64,000 nt of DNA from Flavobacteriales bacterium (GTDB lineage Bacteria > Bacteroidota > Bacteroidia > Flavobacteriales_F > PHOS-HE28). Positions 30,325-39,177 of this stretch are shown one piece after another (position 1 is the first letter of the stretch; each line of letters opens with the position of its first letter). The notes beneath the pieces are model-generated. The model saw nothing but the letters and a program-made list of their open reading frames with translations. It had not been told where the DNA came from and did not search any database. The translations under genes and the position numbers were made by a program. The stretch is taken from assembly GCA_016717305.1 (NCBI GenBank), contig JADKFY010000016.1:62001-126000 (forward strand), in the 5' to 3' direction.

Positions 30325-30470
30325 GGGCGGACGAAGTTAGTTGGGAGCAGACGGCACGCTGGGGCTGAGTGAGCGTTCAGTCGTTGGGCGAATGCAGACT
30401 ATAGTGCAGCGCCTTGCCAACATGTACGTTAATAGTGGAGCAATGATTGTCGATCTATGAATTGATGGCT

Positions 30471-31427
30471 CTACGCCTTCATCACCTTCTCCACCATGCC
30501 CTTGCTACCGATATACAACGGGCAGCGCTGATGCAGTTCTGTGGGCTTGATGTCCAAGATCAGGTGGTGCCATCGGTGGCTATCCCGCCAGCTTGTTCCA
30601 CGATCATGGCCAGTGTATTGGCCTCGTATAACAAGCCGCAATTTCCCATTCGGCGATTTCTTCGTGGCAGGGTACATGTAGATCCCGCCCTTCAGTAAAT
30701 TCCGGTGGAAGTCCGCGACAAGGCTCCCGATGTATCGGCCACTCATATTCTGCTTCTTGCAATCGTCGATGTAGTTGCGCACGCCCTCGCTGAAGTCGAA
30801 ATAATTGCCTTCGTTCACAGAATAGATGTTCCCTTCTTCTGGAGTGGTCATGTTCGCGTGGCTCAGGCAGAAGGTGCCGATGCTGGGGTCCAGTGTGAAG
30901 CCGTTCACCCCGTGGCCCGTGGTATAAACGAGCATGGTGCTGCTTCCATAAATGATGTAGCCCGCAGCCACTTGCGCGGTACCCGGTTGCATGAAATCTT
31001 CCATCGTTGCCGTTTCGCCTTCACTTATCCGGCGATAGATGCTGAAGATCGTGCCGATGCTCACATTCACATCGATGTTGCTGCTGCCATCGAGTCCATG
31101 GTCACCACGTACTTGCCGCCATTGTTGAAGTGTACGATCTCCTCGTTCTCTTCACTGGCCACAGCATACTTCACCTTGGCTACGGAGTAGGCGGATGAAC
31201 AGGTCGTTGGCATACACGTCCAGCTTCTGCTGCTGTTCGCCCTGCACGTTCTCACTGCCTTGCGCACCGAGAATGTCCTCAGCCAAACCGGCCTTGTTCA
31301 CCTCGCGGTTCACCATCTTACCCGCTAGGCGGAAGCTGGTAAGCAGCTGCGTTAATTCGCCGGTCGCATAGGTGAATTCGTGCTGCCGTTCGGTGATGAA
31401 TTCGGCGAGGGTCTTGATGTTGGCCAT
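30471..31427 (-). CDS. fbp: Fructose-1,6-bisphosphatase class I (three frameshifts)
   Basis: This is the gluconeogenic enzyme hydrolysing fructose-1,6-bisphosphate. The ATG at 31427 starts M-A-N-I-K-T-L-A-E-F-I. Across frames the class I signs appear: Q-Q-K-L-D-V-Y-A-N-D, a truncated metal-binding M-D-(P-L)-D-G-S-S site near 31,090, N-V-S-I-G-T-I-F-S-I-Y, G-G-I-Y-M-Y-P-A-T with K-x-P-x-G-K-L-R-L, and a C-terminal Y-I-G-S-K-G-M-V-E-K-V. Breaks lie near 31,180, 31,090 (about four bases missing from the D-P-L-D codons) and 30,620. Loss of this catalytic motif would kill the enzyme, so sequence error is more likely than decay. Confidence 0.88.
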
Positions 31428-31463
31428 GTTGATCGAAAAGAAATACGTAGGAGGGTTCGACTG

Positions 31464-31489
31464 CAAATATCGGCTGTACGCGATCTTTG
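31464..31489. promoter_or_regulatory. Possible divergent promoters, fbp / GNAT
   Basis: On the plus strand GATCTTTG (31482-31489) precedes the GNAT start by 6 bases. On the minus strand GATATTTG (31464-31471) precedes fbp by about 36 bases. Each differs from TAnnTTTG at one base, and no -33 TTG is obvious. Confidence 0.35.
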
Positions 31490-31495
31490 CGCACC

Positions 31496-31967
31496 ATGAA
31501 GTTCACGATACGCAAGGCAGAAGTCCGCGATGTGCCCCGAATGCTGGAGCTGGTGCGGGAACTGGCGGTTTTCGAAAAGGAGCCTGAAGCGGTAACTGTC
31601 ACGTTGGAGCACATGCGCGAAGCCGGATTTGGTCCGTATCCCGTGTGGGTCGGCTGGGTAGCAGAGGTTGAAGGGTTGATCGTGGGGATCGCGGTGTGCT
31701 ATGAGCGATATTCCACGTGGAAGGGGAGACGATTGTATTTGGAGGACATTGTGGTAACCGAGGAAGCGCGTGGTAAACGAATAGGCGAAGAGCTATTTCG
31801 GCAATGTGCCAAATATGCTGTGGAAAAGAACTATGCGGGCATGCTTTGGCAGGTCCTTGACTGGAACACGGATGCGATCGGATTCTATGAACGTTTCGGG
31901 TTCGGTACTTGATCCGCAATGGGTGAATGGTTCTTTGGAAATGGATGAGTTGAGGAAGTTGGTTTAA
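31496..31967 (+). CDS. GNAT family N-acetyltransferase (C-terminal frameshift)
   Basis: From the ATG at 31496 the protein shows the GNAT fold: R-K-A-E-V-R-D-V-P-R-M-L-E-L at the start, the acetyl-CoA loop region L-Y-L-E-D-I-V-V-T-E-E-A-R-G-K-R-I-G (R-x-x-G-x-G/A-like, about residues 80-98), and the late D-W-N-T-D-A-I-G-F-Y-E-R-F-G. It resembles the diamine/spermidine-acetyltransferase-like branch, but the substrate is not determined. One reading stops at 31912. Shifting one base near 31,900 gives V-L-D-P-Q-W-V-N-G-S-L with a stop at 31967, the usual end of this family, so a single indel is likely. Confidence 0.82.
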
Positions 31968-32040
31968 GAAGTCTTGGGTCGGGAGTCTTTGAGTCTTGGG
32001 TCGGAAGCCTTGGGTCAGGAGTCACTTAGTCTGGAGCTAG
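31968..32040. repeat. Short tandem GTCTTGGGTCGG-type repeats
   Basis: Degenerate direct repeats built on AGTCTTGGGTCGG (at least four units with small changes) lie between the GNAT gene and the four-helix-bundle gene. A second, different set (ACTCATGACGCATTC / ACTCACGACGCATTC) follows that gene at about 32460-32500. Confidence 0.6.
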
Positions 32041-32070
32041 AAATAGTTTGGTCACGTTGAACGCCGTGAA

Positions 32071-32433
32071 ATGGGTAAGGTGCAACAACTATATGCTTAT
32101 CAGAAGGGGTTCAAACTTTCGATGATGATCTTCCGGCGAACGAAGAAATTCCCGGCTGAAGAGAAGTACAGTATGACCGACCAGATCCGTCGAAGTTCAC
32201 GATCTGTAGTGGTGAATTTGGCGGAGGCTTATCGACGTAGGAGAACACAAAAATATTTCGAGGCCAAACTGAACGACTGTGAAACCGAACTTTGCGAAAC
32301 GCAGGTATGGCTGGAGTTTGCGTTTGCTTGCGAGTACATTGCACAGAATGAATATGAAGAATATTTCACTTTATCCGAAGAAGTTGGTGGGTTGCTCCAC
32401 TACATGGCAGCGAATCCTAAGAAATTCCTGTAA
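32071..32433 (+). CDS. Four-helix-bundle protein (S23/IVS-encoded type)
   Basis: This 120-residue protein is of the family first seen inside 23S rRNA intervening sequences. Signs are an early Y-Q-K-G-F-K-L-S helix, the core I-R-R-S-S-R-S-V-V-V-N-L-A-E-A-Y near residue 40, and L-x-D-C-E-T-E-L-C-E-T-Q-V-W-L near 70. Characterised structures are pentameric four-helix bundles; the biological role is unknown. In Bacteroidota it occurs scattered in many places and behaves like a mobile small gene. Here it stands alone, flanked on both sides by short degenerate repeats. Confidence 0.88.
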   Translation: MGKVQQLYAYQKGFKLSMMIFRRTKKFPAEEKYSMTDQIRRSSRSVVVNLAEAYRRRRTQKYFEAKLNDCETELCETQVWLEFAFACEYIAQNEYEEYFTLSEEVGGLLHYMAANPKKFL

Positions 32434-32459
32434 CAACATGGGCTACATGATGTACCAGA

Positions 32460-32502
32460 GACTCATGACGCATTCGACTAACGACTCACGACGCATTCCG
32501 AA
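32460..32502. repeat. Short direct repeats before lysC
   Basis: ACTCATGACGCATTC at about 32461 recurs as ACTCACGACGCATTC at about 32485, just before the aspartate kinase start. Confidence 0.6.
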
Positions 32503-33761
32503 ATGAAAGTGTTCAAATTCGGAGGGGCTAGTGTGAAGGACGCGCAGGGTGTTCGCAACCTTTCCAAGGTGTTGACGCACTTCCAAGATGATGATCTCGT
32601 CATTGTTGTCAGCGCTATGGGGAAGACCACCAATGCGTTGGAGAAGGTTGTGGAGCAATTTGCCAATGGGAATGGAGTGGATCCTGGTTTGGAAACGTTG
32701 CGCCGGGCCACTTGGCAATACTCGCTGAAGTAGCACCGCAGGATAGCGGCAGCAGCGGAACTGATCCTGCACTTCGATCGGCTCAATACCTATTTGAATG
32801 GCACGCCATCAAGCAACAGGGATCGAGATTATGATCACGTTGTTTCGTATGGCGAATTGTGGAGCACGTTGATCATAAGTGCACATTTGAAAAGTGTACA
32901 ACTGGCGAACACATGGGTGGATGCAAGGACCATTGTGCGAACCGACGAACTGTACCGCGCTGCGCGTATCGATTGGGCAACCTCGGAATTACGGGCTTCG
33001 ACATTGTTTAGCGAGGTCGATGGAAGTCCTAAGCGCATTGTTACACAAGGTTTCATTGGCTTTAGTTCCGAGGGCACCAGCACAACATTGGGGCGCGAAG
33101 GTTCCGACTTCAGCGCAGCCATCTTCGCTTACTTGCTCGATGCGGAAAGCGTAACGATCCGGAAGGACGTCCCCGGGATGTTCAACGCGGACCCGAATGT
33201 TTTTCTGACACGAAGTTGCTCTCGCACATCAGCTACCGCGAGGCGATCGAGTTGAGTTATTTCGGAGCCAGCGTGATCCATCCACGCACATTGCAGCCGT
33301 TGCAGAAGAAGAACATTCCGCTCTATGTGCGCTCTTTTGTCGATCTGAACGCACCGGGCAGCACCATTGATGACCGAAGCGAGAATGATTCGTTGATCCC
33401 GTCTTTCATTGTAAAGCCGAAACAATTGCTGATCAGTATCACACCGCGCGACCTGAGCTTTATTGTAGAGGATAATTTGAGCGACATCTTCAAGCGCTTT
33501 GCAACAATGAACGTGCGGATCGAACTGATGCAGAACAGCGCGGTGGCGTTCAGCGTTGTTGTTGACGATTCGTCAAGAGCGCGCTCGCTAACGGAAGAGT
33601 TGCGAAAGGATTATGAAGTGCTGTACAACGATGGTTGCGAATTGATCACCGTACGTCACTACGATGAGGTCACACTAGAGGAACTGCTGAAGCATAAGGA
33701 AGTACTGATCGAACAACGCTCACGGACCACGGCACGGTTCGTTGTGAAAAGAGCCAGATGA
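32503..33761 (+). CDS. lysC: Aspartate kinase (three frameshifts)
   Basis: Aspartate kinase phosphorylates aspartate, the first step to lysine, threonine and methionine. The protein starts M-K-V-F-K-F-G-G-A-S-V-K-D (the kinase K-F-G-G motif), continues with V-S-A-M-G-K-T-T-N and G-F-I-G-F-S-S-E-G with T-T-L-G-R-E-G-S-D-F-S-A-A, and ends with two ACT-type regulatory repeats (from about 33,420). Length is about 419 residues. The reading leaves and re-enters its first frame around 32,710-32,755 (two compensating indels) and shifts again near 33,205. The HPt gene overlaps the stop by ATGA. Confidence 0.88.
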
Positions 33762-34813
33762 AAATGCGACACACTAGGAACTTCCTTCTCGATCCAAGGT
33801 CACTGATCGTCGTGCTCCTCATCACCTGTTCGCACTTGGGATTTTCCCAGAGCCGCACATCCGCCAAAGACAGTCTGAAGTTGGTGGTGAAGGAACTGCG
33901 CCATCGTATGTTGGTCGCCGACAGCACTGGTTCCGCGGCATTGGGAGCAGAACTGCGGGTGTCGCTTTCGCGCGAAGTGAAGTCGCCGGAAGCGATCAAG
34001 CTCTTGCAGCAAGCCACGGATACGCTTCATCAGATCGGTCCGCGAAATACTGAGATCGCCGTCCGGTCCGAGTTGGCGGAAGCGCTGCGTGAAGCGGGAA
34101 AGGCGCCCCAAGCCTATTCCGAATTGCTCCAAGTGCGCAGCTTGATAGAGGCACGCGAGCGGGATTTCGGTGAACGTGCTGGAATGGACAGCGTAACGGC
34201 TGTTGCACGATCAATGGCCTTGAATGACAGCCTCTCAAAAGTGAACGCGCAAGAAAGTGCAGTCCATGAAGCGAGCATCAAGAGATCATCCGAACTGTTA
34301 AGGACCTGGCAATGGGCAACGCTCGGTATAGCCTTGTTGTGGTTGGTTTCCATGGCACTTCTGTTGTACAGAGCGGGCCGGTTACAGCGTCGCAGCATCA
34401 AGGCAATTGAAGAATTGCAAGTGAAAGTCCGTGCCTTGGAGCAGCGACCTGTGAACGTTCAACGCGTGCCGAAAGAAGAGTCCTTGCCTCTGCCAGTTGT
34501 CAAAGAGATTCCTTCAGCAGTGAAAGGAGTAGCTGACCAGATCGACCCGATGATCCTTGGCATGTTCCGTAGGCAAGCTCCGGAGCGATTGGAAACGCTG
34601 AAAGCCGCACGGGATCGTGGAGATAGTGATAAAGTCGTTCGTGTGGTCCATTCGTTGAAACCACAATTGGTGGCGATCGATGCCGGGCGCTACACACCCT
34701 TGTGTACCGCGATCACTTCTGTAGAAGCTCGCGTTGACCAAGCCAAATTCGATCGGACGTTGGATGAATTTCAGGTCCAAGTCGAACGAACACTTCGAGA
34801 ATTAAAGGACTAA
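33758..34813 (+). CDS. Membrane protein with C-terminal HPt phosphotransfer domain
   Basis: A 351-residue protein. An N-terminal signal segment (about 10-30, G-F-S-Q end) is followed by a helical, TPR-like periplasmic region (about 35-180), one transmembrane helix (about 185-208), a linker coiled coil, and a C-terminal HPt domain (about 255-345) with V-V-H-S-L-K-P, where His298 would accept the phosphate. HPt domains relay phosphate between hybrid kinases and response regulators. No kinase or receiver is encoded nearby. The architecture resembles the tail of a TPR-type hybrid kinase without its catalytic part. It overlaps lysC and converges on the GDPD gene by a 3-4 base overlap. Confidence 0.75.
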   Translation: MKMRHTRNFLLDPRSLIVVLLITCSHLGFSQSRTSAKDSLKLVVKELRHRMLVADSTGSAALGAELRVSLSREVKSPEAIKLLQQATDTLHQIGPRNTEIAVRSELAEALREAGKAPQAYSELLQVRSLIEARERDFGERAGMDSVTAVARSMALNDSLSKVNAQESAVHEASIKRSSELLRTWQWATLGIALLWLVSMALLLYRAGRLQRRSIKAIEELQVKVRALEQRPVNVQRVPKEESLPLPVVKEIPSAVKGVADQIDPMILGMFRRQAPERLETLKAARDRGDSDKVVRVVHSLKPQLVAIDAGRYTPLCTAITSVEARVDQAKFDRTLDEFQVQVERTLRELKD

Positions 34814-35709
34814 CGGTCTTCGACCAACTTGATCACCCGATCCGGGTAATCGCTGATGATCGCATCCACGCCCAGGTCCAGCATGCGCGTGATATCAGGC
34901 ACTTCGTTCACCGTCCAGACCACCAGTTCAATATCCCTTTCGCGCAGGTTCTTCAACATAGCCTCGTTCGCCATGGAATAATGTGGGCTGTAGATGTTGG
35001 GCTTGAAGCTTAAGCGGGCGAGATTTCCTTCAACTCCCAGGTCATTCTCCACCAGAAGTGCAACGAGGAGGTCATCCCGTTCGGCATGCACCGCTTCCAA
35101 AATGGCAGGATCGAAGGATTGAAGGATACAGCGCTCGGAAAGTCCAAGTGAATCCACGGTCTCGATCACCGCATGTGCGAACTCCTTCGGTTCCGGCTGA
35201 AAGGTTCCGTACAGCGCGGGGTCGCTCTTGATCTCGATGTTGTACGACGGAGCACCCACACTGCTCATCAGCGCATGTTCATCGACATCCTCAACAACTT
35301 CACGCAGTGTCGGTTTCACGCTTTTGCGTTGATCCTGATCGGGGAATCTTGGATGTTCCAGGGATCCACAATCGTATTGCTGGATCTCCATCACGGTCAT
35401 GTGGTAGATGTTGTGTCCACGTTCTTCAGCTTCCGGGATCCTTGATCCATCAGGGTCCATGCAGATGGTGTGGTCCATCCATGGTTCGTGGGATACGATC
35501 ACCTGCCCGTCCTTGCTGATGACAACATCCATTTCCACGAAGTCGCAACCCAATTCCACGGCTTCACGGAAGGCCCTGATCGAATTTTCCGGCAATAGCC
35601 CTCTGCAACCGCGATGGCCATGAACGTCAGGATGCAGGTTCTTTTGGGGCATGCAGGCGGATAGTGCGGCCACAATGATAGCGGCGGATAGTGTTCCGAT
35701 CTTAACCAT
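34810..35709 (-). CDS. Glycerophosphodiester phosphodiesterase lipoprotein
   Basis: A 299-residue protein. A signal peptide ends in the lipobox L-S-A-C (Cys19), so it is lipid-anchored in the envelope. The GDPD TIM barrel shows the catalytic H-G-H-R-G-C-R-G-L-L-P-E-N-S (His/Arg), E-M-D-V-V and S-H-E-P-W-M-D-H-T, with a later I-E-I-K metal ligand site. It hydrolyses glycerophosphodiesters to glycerol-3-phosphate and an alcohol, salvaging lipid head groups. Its start overlaps the dehydrogenase stop by 8 bases, indicating co-transcription. Confidence 0.9.
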   Translation of the reverse strand: MVKIGTLSAAIIVAALSACMPQKNLHPDVHGHRGCRGLLPENSIRAFREAVELGCDFVEMDVVISKDGQVIVSHEPWMDHTICMDPDGSRIPEAEERGHNIYHMTVMEIQQYDCGSLEHPRFPDQDQRKSVKPTLREVVEDVDEHALMSSVGAPSYNIEIKSDPALYGTFQPEPKEFAHAVIETVDSLGLSERCILQSFDPAILEAVHAERDDLLVALLVENDLGVEGNLARLSFKPNIYSPHYSMANEAMLKNLRERDIELVVWTVNEVPDITRMLDLGVDAIISDYPDRVIKLVEDR

Positions 35710-36643
35710 TCGGGAAAAAGTGCAGGATCTTGGCTGCGAGGACCTCAGCCATTTTCTGTTTCCCCTCGTGCGTTACACCTGCAATATGCGGTGTGATCAG
35801 TACACGGTCATGGTGCAGTAAACGCTGCTGCGTAACATGGTCGTTGTTCGGGTCCAGACCGGTGAGTTGGGGTGTTTCGAATTCCAACACATCGAGGCCT
35901 GCCGCGATCACGCGACCGTGATCGATCGCATCGAGCAAAGAGGCCGTGTGCACAACACCACCACGAGAGGTGTTGAGGAACCAGATCGGCTTACCGGGTC
36001 GAAGGAAGAAGTCATGGTCCGCATAGTAGCGCGTCTCTTGGCCCAAGGGAAGATGCAAACTGATCACGTCACTTTCACGCATCACCTTCTCCAAACTGCA
36101 TTCCTCAATTCCCGCGCGTGCAAAACCACTGCGGTATTTATCGTGCCCAAGGACCGAAACGCCGAAGCCTCGCAATTTTTCAGCGAACGCACTGCCCATG
36201 TTGCCGAAGCCGATGATCCCCACGGTCTTGCCACGGAGATCAGTGCCACGCATCGCTTCACGTGGCCACGCACCGCCGCGCACGGCGGCATTGGCAGGCA
36301 CTAGAAGTTTCATAAGCGCGAGCAATAACATAACGCAGGTCTCGCCCACACCATCGCGATTCCCTTCCGGTGAATTGAGCACACGGATCCCGTTCTTTCT
36401 GCAATAGGCCGTGTCAATGTTCTCCAGTCCGGACCCGACACGCGCGACGAATTGCAACTGCGGGCACATTTCGAGCACGTCAGCACACACCAGACTGCTT
36501 CGCACGATCAGTCCGTTGAGGGCTTTGTACACCAATGCATCCAGCGGAATGTTCGAAGGGTCCAACTGCACACATTCATGCCCGGCGCGCACCAATCTTT
36601 CAGTGAGCAACGGATGTGCTTTATCGAGAAAACCGATACGCAT
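35702..36643 (-). CDS. D-2-hydroxyacid dehydrogenase (SerA-like)
   Basis: A 313-residue NAD-dependent dehydrogenase. It has the Rossmann motif G-I-I-G-F-G-N-M-G (about residue 145), the catalytic Arg in N-T-S-R-G-G (about 225), an Asp/Glu near G-L-D-V-L-E-F-E, and the catalytic His in I-T-P-H-I-A-G. It lacks the C-terminal ACT domain of long SerA, so it may be a short phosphoglycerate dehydrogenase or a general 2-hydroxyacid reductase; the substrate cannot be settled from sequence. It lies between mgtE and the GDPD gene, all on the same strand. Confidence 0.88.
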   Translation of the reverse strand: MRIGFLDKAHPLLTERLVRAGHECVQLDPSNIPLDALVYKALNGLIVRSSLVCADVLEMCPQLQFVARVGSGLENIDTAYCRKNGIRVLNSPEGNRDGVGETCVMLLLALMKLLVPANAAVRGGAWPREAMRGTDLRGKTVGIIGFGNMGSAFAEKLRGFGVSVLGHDKYRSGFARAGIEECSLEKVMRESDVISLHLPLGQETRYYADHDFFLRPGKPIWFLNTSRGGVVHTASLLDAIDHGRVIAAGLDVLEFETPQLTGLDPNNDHVTQQRLLHHDRVLITPHIAGVTHEGKQKMAEVLAAKILHFFPNG

Positions 36644-36646
36644 GTT

Positions 36647-38014
36647 TCAGGGGAAGAGGCCGTACATGAAATGCCCAACGGTGAAGTACGTGAGCAGTCC
36701 GAAAATATCGTTGAGCGTTGTAACGAATGGTCCGGTGGCCAAGGCGGGGTCCACATCGAAGCGGTCCATGGCCAAGGGAATAACAGTGCCGAACATGGCC
36801 GCTGAAAGGATCACGGTGAACAACGCAATGCTCACGGTATAGGTCAGCGCTTGTTCCTGTTGCAAACCCAAGTTGATCAAGAAGATGATAAGACCGCACA
36901 CTGTTGCGCTTAGCAAGGCCACGCGCAATTCCTTCCACATACGCGCGATCATGTTCACACTTTGCATGTTCCCTGCAGCCAACCCCTGCACTACGATCGC
37001 AGAGGATTGTACACCCACGTTGCCAGCTGTAGCTGCTATCAGTGGCATGAAAAAGGCCATTTCAGGTACGATGCGCAATTGATCTTCATACTGGGCAATG
37101 ATCCGGGAAGAAAGTATGCCACCCGCCAGCCCGATCAGGAGCCAAGGCAACCGCGCGCGCATTTGCACGATCGGACTATCCGTAGCGTCGACGTCCTCAC
37201 TGATACCACTTGCGAGTTGGTAATCCTCGGTGGCCTCCTCGCTCATAACGTCCATGACATCATCGAATGTGATGCGGCCCAAGAGCACGTTCGTCGCATC
37301 CACCACAGGTAGCACGACCACATCGTACTTCTTCATTCGATGCACCACTTCTTCCGCCTCGGTCTCCACGGTCACCGAAATAGCATCCGTTTCACAGATG
37401 TGCTTGATCAATGTGCGGGTGCTTTCGGCACTGAAGAGAAGGTCCTTCAATGGAAGTATCCCATATAGCCGATCGTCCTTGTCCACCACATAGATGGTAT
37501 AGATGTGCTCGATCTCGTGGGCCTGTCTGCGCATATCCACGATCGCGCGTGCCACGCTCCATTCGGCACGAACGGTGATCACTTCCTTGCCCATCAAGGC
37601 ACCGGCAGTACCTTCCTCGTAGGTGAGCAGCTCTTGGATGTCCTCGCGTTGCTCTTGATCTTCGAGCAGGGCGATCACCTCGCGACGCTTGTCCTCGGAG
37701 AGGTCGGCCATCACATCCGCAGCATCATCGCTGTCAATGTGCTCCAGTACGTCCTCTGCGATCTCTTTACTGGTCAAGGAGTTCAGGAGTTCGTCGCGGA
37801 GGTCCTCGTCAAGTTCGATCAACACTTCCGCAGCGGCTTCGCCTTCCATCAACCGGTACACGTACACGGCCTCGTCCAAGGGCAACCGATCGATCACCAT
37901 GGCGATATCCGCCGGGTGCAGGTCGCGGATCAACGCATGGATGGCCGAGTCGCGTCCTTCCGCTACGTCGGCACGCAGGGCTTCAAGAACGGGTTTGGTC
38001 AATTCGAAGGACAT
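36647..38014 (-). CDS. mgtE: MgtE magnesium transporter
   Basis: A 455-residue protein with the full MgtE layout: an N-terminal helical MgtE_N domain (about 10-135, acidic, with L-D-E-D-L-R-D-E-L and D-S-D-D-A-A-D), a CBS pair (about 138-260) and a C-terminal membrane domain with five helices (about 285-455) ending T-Y-F-T-V-G-H-F. MgtE is a Mg2+-gated channel; the N and CBS domains close the pore when cytosolic Mg2+ is high. A promoter-like box lies about 40 bases upstream of its start. It is followed after 3 bases by the dehydrogenase gene. Confidence 0.95.
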   Translation of the reverse strand: MSFELTKPVLEALRADVAEGRDSAIHALIRDLHPADIAMVIDRLPLDEAVYVYRLMEGEAAAEVLIELDEDLRDELLNSLTSKEIAEDVLEHIDSDDAADVMADLSEDKRREVIALLEDQEQREDIQELLTYEEGTAGALMGKEVITVRAEWSVARAIVDMRRQAHEIEHIYTIYVVDKDDRLYGILPLKDLLFSAESTRTLIKHICETDAISVTVETEAEEVVHRMKKYDVVVLPVVDATNVLLGRITFDDVMDVMSEEATEDYQLASGISEDVDATDSPIVQMRARLPWLLIGLAGGILSSRIIAQYEDQLRIVPEMAFFMPLIAATAGNVGVQSSAIVVQGLAAGNMQSVNMIARMWKELRVALLSATVCGLIIFLINLGLQQEQALTYTVSIALFTVILSAAMFGTVIPLAMDRFDVDPALATGPFVTTLNDIFGLLTYFTVGHFMYGLFP

Positions 38015-38053
38015 GGGGCGGGGCCTCGATAGGCCCTAATGCTGAAAGCCGTG

Positions 38054-38082
38054 CGAAACTACGAAGATGCGAAGGTCTTCAA
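38054..38082 (-). promoter_or_regulatory. Likely promoter of mgtE
   Basis: On the minus strand TTG (38080-38082), 18 bases, then TAGTTTCG (38054-38061) followed by CACGG. It fits TTG-N18/19-TAnnTTYG, 39 bases before the ATG. Confidence 0.5.
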
Positions 38083-38098
38083 CGGTAGTGATCCGGAT

Positions 38099-38869
38099 TC
38101 AATCGACCTTTTTGCAGGCCAGCGTCAATGCGATGAAATCCGCCACGGAAAGTTGTTCCGCTCTTTTCCCTGCAAATTCAGGTGGTACGCCCTCGGGCAA
38201 TTCCTGCAAGCTTTTCAAGGCATTGCTCAGGGTCTTTCTCCGTTGGTTGAATGCCATCTTCACCACGCGGGCAAGCAATTTCTCATCGCATGGCAGTTCC
38301 TTCACCTCATTCCGGCGCATCCGGATCACGGCGCTGCGCACTTTCGGGGGTGGTATGAAGGCGTCCGGTTCCACAATGAAGAGCACCTCCATATCGTACC
38401 ATAATTGCGCAAGCACACTGGTGATCCCGTAAGTGCGGTTACCCGGTCCGGAACAGAAACGATCGGCAACTTCCTTCTGGAACATGCCCACCAGTTCAGG
38501 GAAATGATCTCGGTGTTCCAGCACTTTGGAAACGATCTGGGTGCTGATGTTGTAAGGGAAATTTCCGATCACGGCAATGTGGCCTTCCGTGATCGAATCG
38601 GGATCCATCTGGAGGAAATCGCTTTCACGCACTTCCAGATCGGGATATTTATTGGTGAGGTGTTCCACGGATTCCGTGTCCACTTCGTAGCACGTGAGCC
38701 GAAGGTCCGTTCGCTTCAGCAAATGAGCCGTGAGTGCTCCGGTACCAGGGCCAACTTCCACCACATTTTTGTAGCCGCCATGGCCCGTAAGGCCTTCGGC
38801 GATGCGCTCAGAAATGCTGTCGTCCTTGAGGAAATGTTGGCCGAGATGCTTTTTGGCGCGAACGTGCAT
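38099..38869 (-). CDS. rsmA: 16S rRNA (A1518/A1519) dimethyltransferase
   Basis: A 256-residue RsmA/KsgA protein that dimethylates two adjacent adenosines in helix 45 of 16S rRNA during 30S maturation. Motifs are K-K-H-L-G-Q-H-F at the start, V-G-P-G-T-G-A-L-T (SAM site I), and I-G-N-F-P-Y-N-I-S (catalytic N-x-P-Y). Length is normal. Its start shares a base with the DUF4286 stop, so it is the last gene of the serS operon. Confidence 0.96.
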   Translation of the reverse strand: MHVRAKKHLGQHFLKDDSISERIAEGLTGHGGYKNVVEVGPGTGALTAHLLKRTDLRLTCYEVDTESVEHLTNKYPDLEVRESDFLQMDPDSITEGHIAVIGNFPYNISTQIVSKVLEHRDHFPELVGMFQKEVADRFCSGPGNRTYGITSVLAQLWYDMEVLFIVEPDAFIPPPKVRSAVIRMRRNEVKELPCDEKLLARVVKMAFNQRRKTLSNALKSLQELPEGVPPEFAGKRAEQLSVADFIALTLACKKVD

Positions 38870-39177
38870 TACGCGGTGTGCAATACTTCGAGCAAGGTGC
38901 GGAAGGCCACGAATTTTCCACCGAATTGTTTCTCCGTCTCAGCTTGAAGGCGAGGCGCATGTTCCGTTTTGTATCGCTCCAAGGTGGGCATGTCGGCGCA
39001 GGTATATTGGATCGCATAGGTGATGCCGCCTTCGTCATCGACCAGTACTCGGCATAGGCGATTATCAAGGAAAAGCCCGGTGGCCATCACGTCGGGTATG
39101 TGGATCTCCTTCATCCAATTGAGCCATTCTTCATGCACCTCCTGATCAACGTTGAGGGTTACGTTGTAGATGATCAT
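38869..39177 (-). CDS. DUF4286 family protein
   Basis: A 102-residue protein that begins M-I-I-Y-N-V-T-L-N-V-D and holds a ferredoxin-like pattern with W-L-N-W-M-K-E-I-H-I-P-D-V-M and Y-x-Y-T-C-A-D. This is a Bacteroidota-specific family, probably a dimeric alpha-beta barrel, with no known function. The start overlaps the TPR gene stop by ATGA. Placement directly before rsmA is a conserved pairing in the phylum as far as I know. Confidence 0.85.
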   Translation of the reverse strand: MIIYNVTLNVDQEVHEEWLNWMKEIHIPDVMATGLFLDNRLCRVLVDDEGGITYAIQYTCADMPTLERYKTEHAPRLQAETEKQFGGKFVAFRTLLEVLHTA

